From: Flavobacterium haoranii
GTDB taxonomy: Bacteria > Bacteroidota > Bacteroidia > Flavobacteriales > Flavobacteriaceae
Length of the DNA stretch: 64,000 nt
NCBI GenBank assembly: GCA_003246205.1
Contig: QKBC01000010.1
Coordinates: 1-64,000 of the forward strand
Reading direction: 5' to 3'
The stretch's first letter is position 1; the number at the start of each line of letters is the position of its first letter. Shown here in pieces: positions 17,088 to 23,221 of the stretch. Under the pieces are notes generated by a model. It was not told the DNA's origin, did no database searches, and was given only the letters and a program-made list of their open reading frames with translations. Both the position numbers and the translations under genes were made by a program.

Positions 17088-17939
17088 TTATTGTTTTAAC
17101 GATTGTTTTAAGAAATCGTACCATTGCTCTAAACCTTCGCCACTTGTTGCAGAAACTTCGAAGAATTGTAAATGCGGGTTTACTTTTTTAGCATTCTCTT
17201 TTAGTTTTTCCAAATCAAATTTTAGATACGGCAACAAGTCGATTTTGTTGATGATGCAAATATGAGATCCGTAGAACATATCGGGATATTTCAGTGGTTT
17301 GTCTTCGCCTTCAGTCGTTGAAATGATGACTACGCGTTTGGCTTCGCCCAAATCAAACATGGCCGGGCAAACCAAGTTTCCTACGTTTTCAATCATTAAA
17401 ACCGAATTTGATTTTGGAGCCAAAGTTTTAGTCGCTTTCGCAATCATATCGCTATCTAAGTGACATCCTTTTCCTGTGTTGATTTGAACCACCGGAACGT
17501 TCAGCATGTGAATGCGTTCGGCATCGTTATTGGTTTGTTGGTCGCCTTCAATCACCGAAAATTCAACTTCGTCCTTTAAATCGGAAATTGTTTTTTCTAA
17601 AAGAGACGTTTTTCCAGAACCAGGAGAACTTACCAAGTTGATAGCAAAAATGTTCAAGGCTTCAAAATACCCTCGGTTGCGTTCAGCTGTCAATTGATTT
17701 TTTTGTAGAATGTCTTTTTCTAAATCAACAATGCTGATTTCGTGTGTATGAGCGTGATGATGATGCCCATGATCGTGCGAATGACTGTGACTATGTCCAT
17801 GTGAGTGGTCGTGGTCGTGATGATGGTGCTCATGGTCATGGTCGTGATGATGATGTCCATCGTGAGTGTGTTCATGCACGTCTAATTTGGTATATTTTAC
17901 ACCGTTTTCATCTGAGCTACATCCGCAAGTAGTACACAT
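17088..17939 (-). CDS. hypB: Nickel-binding GTPase, histidine-rich form
   Basis: 283 residues. An N-terminal CTTCGC high-affinity nickel motif (C2, C5, C7) is followed by a stretch with 27 histidines between residues 22 and 66, a nickel store as in rhizobial HypB. The GTPase domain has the P-loop SSPGSGKT (about 103-110), EGDQQTNNDAERI, the metal-site Cys in LVCPAMFDLGE and the base motif NKID. It delivers Ni to the HyaB precursor together with HypA. Confidence 0.96.
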   Translation of the reverse strand: MCTTCGCSSDENGVKYTKLDVHEHTHDGHHHHDHDHEHHHHDHDHSHGHSHSHSHDHGHHHHAHTHEISIVDLEKDILQKNQLTAERNRGYFEALNIFAINLVSSPGSGKTSLLEKTISDLKDEVEFSVIEGDQQTNNDAERIHMLNVPVVQINTGKGCHLDSDMIAKATKTLAPKSNSVLMIENVGNLVCPAMFDLGEAKRVVIISTTEGEDKPLKYPDMFYGSHICIINKIDLLPYLKFDLEKLKENAKKVNPHLQFFEVSATSGEGLEQWYDFLKQSLKQ

Positions 17940-17950
17940 AATATTTTGAA

Positions 17951-18292
17951 TTATTGAATGATTAGTTTTTTAATTTTCATTTCTTTTCCCTGAGTAATAT
18001 TTTTGAATGGGCTGTTGCAATTGGGACAACTATCAAAAAAAGCGTTGATGTCAAAAGCAGTTCCACACTCGGCACAAATCGCTTTGCCTTCGGGTTCGTT
18101 AATGATTAATTCGGCGTGTTCCAAACTTGTATTTTTGATACATTGTGGCCAAACATATAAAAACGAACTCATTTCAACACCGGATAATTTCCCTATTTCC
18201 AAATAAATTTCCTTAACTGAAGTTCCGTTGATCTTTTTAACCTCTTCTTCAGTAGATTGTACCACTGAAGTTACAATAGACAATTCGTGCAT
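17951..18292 (-). CDS. hypA: Hydrogenase nickel-insertion protein
   Basis: 113 residues. The N-terminal MHE binds nickel (Met1, His2, Glu3). A structural zinc site is formed by CAEC and CPNC. First gene of the leftward hypA-hypB-hypC-hypE operon, 11 nt before hypB. Works with HypB in nickel delivery. Confidence 0.95.
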   Translation of the reverse strand: MHELSIVTSVVQSTEEEVKKINGTSVKEIYLEIGKLSGVEMSSFLYVWPQCIKNTSLEHAELIINEPEGKAICAECGTAFDINAFFDSCPNCNSPFKNITQGKEMKIKKLIIQ

Positions 18293-18309
18293 ATACTCAA
18301 TTTGTCTAA

Positions 18310-18317
18310 CAAATTTA
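18310..18317 (-). promoter_or_regulatory. -7 promoter element for hypA operon
   Basis: On the minus strand TAAATTTG matches the Bacteroidota TAnnTTTG consensus, 18 nt before the hypA start. No good TTTG -33 partner is seen. Confidence 0.45.
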
Positions 18318-18433
18318 AGGGTAATTTAATTAATTTTTATGATAAAAGTCAATTAATTAGAGTAATTTTAAGGGTAATTTTGGCGTGAAAAATGTTAAAT
18401 TTTCGAGAAAAGTGAATTGTATTTCAATTTTAT

Positions 18434-18441
18434 TACATTTG
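18434..18441 (+). promoter_or_regulatory. -7 promoter element for the acyltransferase gene
   Basis: TACATTTG matches TAnnTTTG and lies 24 nt before the ATG at 18465. Confidence 0.5.
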
Positions 18442-18464
18442 TAGCCTTGTAAAAAAATGAGAGT

Positions 18465-19268
18465 ATGGGGTTGTTTAAAAGAAATCCTTTTGGACACATA
18501 TTATTTTTGAAAAAATGGTTGATTCGTTTTGCCGGAATTATAACTCACAAACGCTATAGAGGTTTTAACGAATTAAAGATCGAAGGTTCTGATATCTTAA
18601 GAAGCTTACCGGATAGGAATGTATTGTTTATTTCGAATCATCAGACCTACTTTGCTGATGTAGTAGCTATGTTCCATGTTTTTAACGCGGCCTTGAAAGG
18701 ACGTGAAGATTCTATTAAGAACGTAGGGTATTTGTGGAACCCTAAACTGAATTTGTATTATGTAGCTGCCAAGGAAACCATGCAACAGGGACTTTTACCT
18801 CGTATCATGGCTTATGCGGGGGCCATTACTGTAGAACGCACTTGGAGAGCCAAAGGACAGGATGTAAAGAGAGATGTAAATCCGAATGATACAGAAAATA
18901 TCAAATTAGCTTTAGAAGACGGTTGGGTTATAACTTTTCCTCAAGGAACTACACGTTCTTTTAAACCGGTTCGAAAAGGAACAGCGCATATCATCCTGCA
19001 ACACAAACCTATTGTTGTTCCGATTGTAATTGATGGTTTCAGACGTTCATTTGACAGAAAAGGACTTCGCATCAAGAAAAAAGGAATATTACAATCTTTC
19101 GTGATCAAAGAACCACTTCAAATAGATTACGAACACGATTCTGTTGAGGACGTGGTTGAAAAAATAGAATATGCAATTGAGCAGCATCCTTCTTTCTTAA
19201 AAGTAATTCCGGCTGAAGTACTGGAAGAGCAAGCAAAACTGGACAAGCAACGTCAGTGGAGCTATTAA
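18465..19268 (+). CDS. PlsC-like glycerophosphate acyltransferase family protein
   Basis: 267 residues. The acyltransferase core shows block I as SNHQTYFAD (about 63-71) and block III as FPQGTTRS (about 163-170), then VVPIVIDGFRR. In most family members the first block is HX4D and the third EGTR. Here the spacing is HX5D and the Glu is Gln, so either this is a family variant or the substrate differs from lysophosphatidic acid. A short hydrophobic N-terminal segment suggests membrane association. Transcribed alone. Confidence 0.75.
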   Translation: MGLFKRNPFGHILFLKKWLIRFAGIITHKRYRGFNELKIEGSDILRSLPDRNVLFISNHQTYFADVVAMFHVFNAALKGREDSIKNVGYLWNPKLNLYYVAAKETMQQGLLPRIMAYAGAITVERTWRAKGQDVKRDVNPNDTENIKLALEDGWVITFPQGTTRSFKPVRKGTAHIILQHKPIVVPIVIDGFRRSFDRKGLRIKKKGILQSFVIKEPLQIDYEHDSVEDVVEKIEYAIEQHPSFLKVIPAEVLEEQAKLDKQRQWSY

Positions 19269-19271
19269 AGC

Positions 19272-19916
19272 TTAAAGATCTATCTTTTTTAATTCTTTAT
19301 AGTTATTGTACAGACGTTTTAGCAGAATACCGTAAAGTAAGCGGTAGAATAGCCATATTAATCCGACGAAAACAATAGCGACAACAAAATAAATGGCAAA
19401 GATGAAAAAGTAAAAAGTTTTGCTATTACCACCGTTTTGAGAGAAACTATCCAACAACTCATTTATCTTAGGATCATACATGAATTGGAATGAGAACACT
19501 AATATAAATGAAAAGAATACCATTGCCAGATTATACCAAACATAGTACTGTACGGTTTTACGGGTTTTTAAAATGGATATCATCAATTGTTTTACTGTGT
19601 CAATAGCATTAATCATTCTGTAGTTCTTATAGAACAGGTAAATGAAACCAATTAAAACAGCATAATTTACAGCCGAAATAATGGGTAAAATAGTGTTTAA
19701 GTGGTAAGTTTTCAGTGTTTTAAAATAATCATCGTCTGCAGTCAAAATACTGATTGTTGTCCAGAACAAAACTTCTGCAATGCTGATTACAAGAATCCAT
19801 TTTACAATTGAGGAGGATCTTTTGTGTAGCATAGCATATATTTCTTTTTCACTAATACGTTTAAAAGAATGTTCTTTATTTTTCCAGTCGCGTTTTAAAA
19901 TCTCTAATTCATCCAT
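19272..19916 (-). CDS. Four-helix membrane protein paired with ECF sigma factor (putative anti-sigma partner)
   Basis: 214 residues. The N-terminal 35 residues are soluble and charged (DELEILKRDWKNKEHSF), then four hydrophobic helices (about 40-60, 80-97, 123-145, 170-195) and a basic tail. It begins 4 nt after the sigma-factor gene. A cytoplasmic head plus membrane helices next to an ECF sigma gene is the usual arrangement of anti-sigma factors, but no known anti-sigma domain is recognised, so the role is inferred from position. Confidence 0.6.
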   Translation of the reverse strand: MDELEILKRDWKNKEHSFKRISEKEIYAMLHKRSSSIVKWILVISIAEVLFWTTISILTADDDYFKTLKTYHLNTILPIISAVNYAVLIGFIYLFYKNYRMINAIDTVKQLMISILKTRKTVQYYVWYNLAMVFFSFILVFSFQFMYDPKINELLDSFSQNGGNSKTFYFFIFAIYFVVAIVFVGLIWLFYRLLYGILLKRLYNNYKELKKIDL

Positions 19917-19920
19917 GAGG

Positions 19921-20415
19921 CTACGGATTTAAAATTTTTTTTAATTTTCCTTTTACACGATTCATCTTTACCCTTGCATTCACTTCACTAATACCTAAAG
20001 TTTCCGATATTTCCGTATAATCCTTATCTTCTAAATATAAAAACACCAAAGCTTTTTCTATATCATTTAATTCGCTTATAGCGCCATATAATAATTTTAA
20101 TTGTTCTTCTTCTTCAAAGTTATAATCTTCTTGTTTTACTTTGTGATAGCTTCCGTCAAATTCAATGGTATCAATTGCTTTTTTCTTTTTCCGATAGAGT
20201 GTTATGGCTGTATTCAATCCTACTCTGTAGGCCCAAGTAGTAAATTTTGAATCTCCTCTAAAGTTTGGATATGCTTTCCAAAGTTGAATAGTAATTTCTT
20301 GAAATAAATCTTTATGAGCATCCTCATCAGTGGTATATAACCGACAGATCTTGTGGATTATATTCTGATTTTCTTCCAGTTGTGAAACAAACTCTTTTTC
20401 TTCGGATGATTTCAT
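19921..20415 (-). CDS. ECF RNA polymerase sigma factor
   Basis: 164 residues. Region 2 spans about 20-85 (DLFQEITIQLWKAYPNFRGD, then TWAYRVGLN) and region 4 about 105-160 (VFLYLEDKDYTEISETLGIS, then NARVKMNRVKGKLKKIL). Co-transcribed with the membrane protein that follows. The regulon is unknown, and its own promoter was not identified. Confidence 0.88.
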   Translation of the reverse strand: MKSSEEKEFVSQLEENQNIIHKICRLYTTDEDAHKDLFQEITIQLWKAYPNFRGDSKFTTWAYRVGLNTAITLYRKKKKAIDTIEFDGSYHKVKQEDYNFEEEEQLKLLYGAISELNDIEKALVFLYLEDKDYTEISETLGISEVNARVKMNRVKGKLKKILNP

Positions 20416-20610
20416 ATTGAATAATAAGTAGCATTTTTCTTTTTTCCGTTACAGCTGATCGTTTTTTTACTGAAAAAATACCAGTTATAGACACAAAAAT
20501 AATTAAAAGTTTTACAAATATTTGTTTTAAGAAGCTGATAGAAATCAGAAAAGTACAGATAAATTTACAATAAGGGATAAGCCAAAAACAGGTTCGTTTA
20601 AAAAACTTTG

Positions 20611-20618
20611 TACTTTTG
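20611..20618 (+). promoter_or_regulatory. -7 promoter element for type II NADH dehydrogenase gene
   Basis: TACTTTTG matches TAnnTTTG, 20 nt before the chosen start at 20638. Its position supports that start over an ATG at 20608, which would lie upstream of the promoter element. Confidence 0.55.
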
Positions 20619-20637
20619 CATAACAAATTTTTACATC

Positions 20638-21942
20638 ATGAATATACCACGTTGTAGTTTTCCCAGACTGGTTATCATTGGCGGAGGTTTTGCCGGGATT
20701 TCATTAGCAAAGAAACTTAAAAATAAAAAGATACAAGTTGTTTTGCTTGATAAACACAATTATCACAATTTTCAACCGCTTTTGTATCAGGTGGCAACAG
20801 GAGGTTTAGAACCAGATTCGATAGCGTATCCGATTCGTAAAGTGGTTCAGGAATTTGAAGATTTTTATTTTCGTTTAGCCGATGTAAAAGAAATCGATAC
20901 CGTTAATCAAAAGGTAATAGCAGATATAGGTGAATTAAAATATGATTATTTAGTGATTGCTACCGGTTCAAAGACTAATTTTTTTGGGAATAAGGAAATG
21001 GAACGCAATTGCATGGCTATGAAAACCATTCCTCAGTCATTGAATATCCGTAGTTTGATCCTTGAGAATTTTGAGCAAGCTTTATTGACTAATGATATTG
21101 AAGAACGCCAAAGTCTGATGAATTTTGTTTTAGTCGGAGGAGGACCAACAGGAGTTGAGCTTGCCGGAGCATTGGCAGAAATGAAAAAAGCCATTTTGCC
21201 TAAAGATTATCCGGATTTGGATATTCGAAAAATGCAAATTAATCTTATCCAAAGTGGAAATCGCATTTTGAATACCATGAGCGAGAATGCTTCTGAAAAA
21301 GCAGAAAAATTTCTGATCGATTTAGGGGTTGAGGTATGGAAGAATGTTCGGGTAACCGATTATGATGGGAAAGTTATTACCACCAATTCTGATTTGACTT
21401 TTCATACGGCAACTGTGATTTGGACGGCAGGAGTAAAAGGAGCATTGGTAAGCGGATTTAAGTCATCTTCGACAGAAATGCGTTCCGAGCGTTTAAAGGT
21501 AAATCAGTTTAATCAGGTAGAAGGATATGATACAATTTTTGCAATAGGCGATATTGCTACTATGGAAACCGAAGCGTATCCTCACGGACATCCTATGATG
21601 GCACAGCCGGCAATTCAACAGGGACAGCAGTTGGCTGATAATATTATTCGTTTAGTCAATCAGAAAGAAATGCAGCCTTTTAAATATAAAGATAAAGGAT
21701 CAATGGCAACTATAGGTCGTAATAAAGCGGTTGTAGATTTGCCTAAATTTAAATTTAGCGGAGTTTTTGCTTGGTTTGTGTGGATGTTTGTGCATTTATT
21801 TTCTTTAATCGGGTTTAAGAACAAGGCAGTTGTATTTTTAAATTGGGTGTATAATTATATTCGTTTTGACCGTGAAGCCCGTTTGATCATTCGACCTTAT
21901 AAAGATAAAGAACCGATAAGTTTTGTGAGTGATGAGATATAA
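20638..21942 (+). CDS. ndh: NAD(P)/FAD-dependent oxidoreductase, type II NADH:quinone dehydrogenase
   Basis: 434 residues. The FAD-binding Rossmann motif is VIIGGGFAGIS (about 11-21) and the NADH-binding motif is LVGGGPTGVELAG (about 165-177). The second FAD contact is FAIGDIA (about 300). HPMMAQPAIQQG and a hydrophobic C-terminal part (FAWFVWMFVHLFSLIGF) match NDH-2, which oxidises NADH and reduces quinone without proton pumping and sits on the inner membrane. Single gene with its own promoter and terminator. Confidence 0.88.
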   Translation: MNIPRCSFPRLVIIGGGFAGISLAKKLKNKKIQVVLLDKHNYHNFQPLLYQVATGGLEPDSIAYPIRKVVQEFEDFYFRLADVKEIDTVNQKVIADIGELKYDYLVIATGSKTNFFGNKEMERNCMAMKTIPQSLNIRSLILENFEQALLTNDIEERQSLMNFVLVGGGPTGVELAGALAEMKKAILPKDYPDLDIRKMQINLIQSGNRILNTMSENASEKAEKFLIDLGVEVWKNVRVTDYDGKVITTNSDLTFHTATVIWTAGVKGALVSGFKSSSTEMRSERLKVNQFNQVEGYDTIFAIGDIATMETEAYPHGHPMMAQPAIQQGQQLADNIIRLVNQKEMQPFKYKDKGSMATIGRNKAVVDLPKFKFSGVFAWFVWMFVHLFSLIGFKNKAVVFLNWVYNYIRFDREARLIIRPYKDKEPISFVSDEI

Positions 21943-21944
21943 AA

Positions 21945-21974
21945 AAAGAATCCTGAATTTCAGGATTCTTTTTT
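21945..21974. terminator. Bidirectional intrinsic terminator
   Basis: AAAGAATCCTGA and TCAGGATTCTTT pair around a three-base loop, flanked by A/T runs. It separates ndh from the converging T9SS-protein gene. Confidence 0.9.
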
Positions 21975-21993
21975 ACTTTTAATAGTGTATAAA

Positions 21994-23073
21994 TTATTCC
22001 TTGATGATTTTTTCTCGTAAAATCTCTTTTCCATTATTGATTTCAACTAGATAAATACCTTTTTTCAGGTTTTGAACATTAATGTTATTTTGTTTTTTAT
22101 TTAAGATTTCTTTTTTAACAATTGATCCTGAGAAATCATAAAAAGTTATTTCATAATTAGTTTTAATTTCTTTATCCTCTATATTTAGAACCATAAAGTC
22201 TTTTACAGGATTTGTAAAATTAATGGATAGGTTGCTATTATTACTATTTTTTGAGTAAATAGGAAGTGAAGGTACTGTAGGCGGAGTAATAGGACATGTA
22301 TATCTCGTTTTAGTAAATGAAATATCATTCCAGCCATAAGAACCACTAGCTATGTAGGCTGAATAGGAAGATCCGGAACTACTATCCATTTTATATTTTA
22401 ATTTTATTGTGTAGGTGGTATTGGTAGAAATAGCTATCCCAAAAGATAGTGTGCCATTAGGCATGTAATTAAAAGAATTAGTACTAGTAATTTCATTATT
22501 ATTACTATCAATAACTACTGCAGTTAATCTACTAGAACCATCTTGATGAGAACCTGATAAAAATAGATCTACTTTACCAGTATTATTTCCGTTATTTTGC
22601 TGGCAAGACGTGCTTAAAGTACGATTTACTGTAGGTGAGACTTCATTAACTATTGTAACTTTCATGGTTTGTGTATTAACGATTTGTCCGGATAAGTTTT
22701 TACTCTTTACAGTAATTAACGTATTTCCAGTTAGATTTTGAATAGCATTATTTGAGAAAATTATGAAATAGTTGTGAGTTGTAATATACTCAGTTCCCAT
22801 TATAAATACAGACATTGATGTTGTATTAGGATAATTAGATTTTATCATTAAACCATGGGCACTGGTATCAAAAAAAGGTATTGTAAGAGTATATTGAACA
22901 TTATATGGGGATCCCCAAAGCACAGGTGTGGTAGTCACTTTTTGGACTACGTTGTGATCGCTGGTATAGCCATTAATATCAATATAAATAGTTGCATAAC
23001 AGAAAAAATTAAAAAATAACATTGTTAGTACAATGCTTTTTTTCAGACTAAGTAAAGATAAAATTGTTTTCAT
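21994..23073 (-). CDS. Secreted protein with T9SS type A sorting domain, next to LytTR-type operator array
   Basis: 359 residues. An N-terminal signal peptide (about 1-27, hydrophobic FFNFFCYA). The middle part has no recognised domain and is Ser/Thr/Asn-rich with beta-sandwich character. The last 75 residues (PVKDFMVLNIEDKEI ... GIYLVEINNGKEILREKIIKE) form a T9SS sorting domain, so the protein should reach the cell surface or medium. Its promoter is preceded by four direct repeats, suggesting control by the LytTR protein encoded just upstream. Substrate or function unknown. Confidence 0.8.
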   Translation of the reverse strand: MKTILSLLSLKKSIVLTMLFFNFFCYATIYIDINGYTSDHNVVQKVTTTPVLWGSPYNVQYTLTIPFFDTSAHGLMIKSNYPNTTSMSVFIMGTEYITTHNYFIIFSNNAIQNLTGNTLITVKSKNLSGQIVNTQTMKVTIVNEVSPTVNRTLSTSCQQNNGNNTGKVDLFLSGSHQDGSSRLTAVVIDSNNNEITSTNSFNYMPNGTLSFGIAISTNTTYTIKLKYKMDSSSGSSYSAYIASGSYGWNDISFTKTRYTCPITPPTVPSLPIYSKNSNNSNLSINFTNPVKDFMVLNIEDKEIKTNYEITFYDFSGSIVKKEILNKKQNNINVQNLKKGIYLVEINNGKEILREKIIKE

Positions 23074-23100
23074 AAAATCAAATTTTTAAAATTAATCTTT

Positions 23101-23108
23101 CAAATTTA
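23101..23108 (-). promoter_or_regulatory. -7 promoter element for the T9SS-protein gene at 21994-23073
   Basis: The minus strand reads TAAATTTG (TAnnTTTG), 28 nt before the start codon. No TTTG-like -33 element is seen about 20 bp further upstream, which fits an activator-dependent promoter. Confidence 0.6.
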
Positions 23109-23148
23109 TAATCTAAAACATTTTATTTTTCTTTCTTTTTTACCATTT

Positions 23149-23221
23149 GTGATGATTGATGCCTAAAGTAGTGACGAATTAAAAATGACTTGTGATGAAA
23201 TTATTGCAAATTGTGACGAAT
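23149..23221 (-). promoter_or_regulatory. Four tandem direct repeats (period 21-22 bp), probable LytTR operator array
   Basis: The nine-base units GTGATGATT (23149), GTGACGAAT (23171), GTGATGAAA (23192) and GTGACGAAT (23213) are spaced 22, 21 and 21 bp apart. On the transcribed minus strand they read as (A/T)NTC(A/G)TCAC units with 12-13 bp spacers. LytTR domains such as AgrA bind paired 9-bp direct repeats about 12 bp apart, on one DNA face. The array ends 40 bp upstream of the -7 element and touches the stop codon of a LytTR-encoding gene. The match in period and position is seen; binding is inferred. Confidence 0.7.

Noticed and set aside
17744..17932. Plus-strand frame rich in Asp, Arg and His
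   Set aside because: A shadow of the His-codon repeats of hypB on the other strand.
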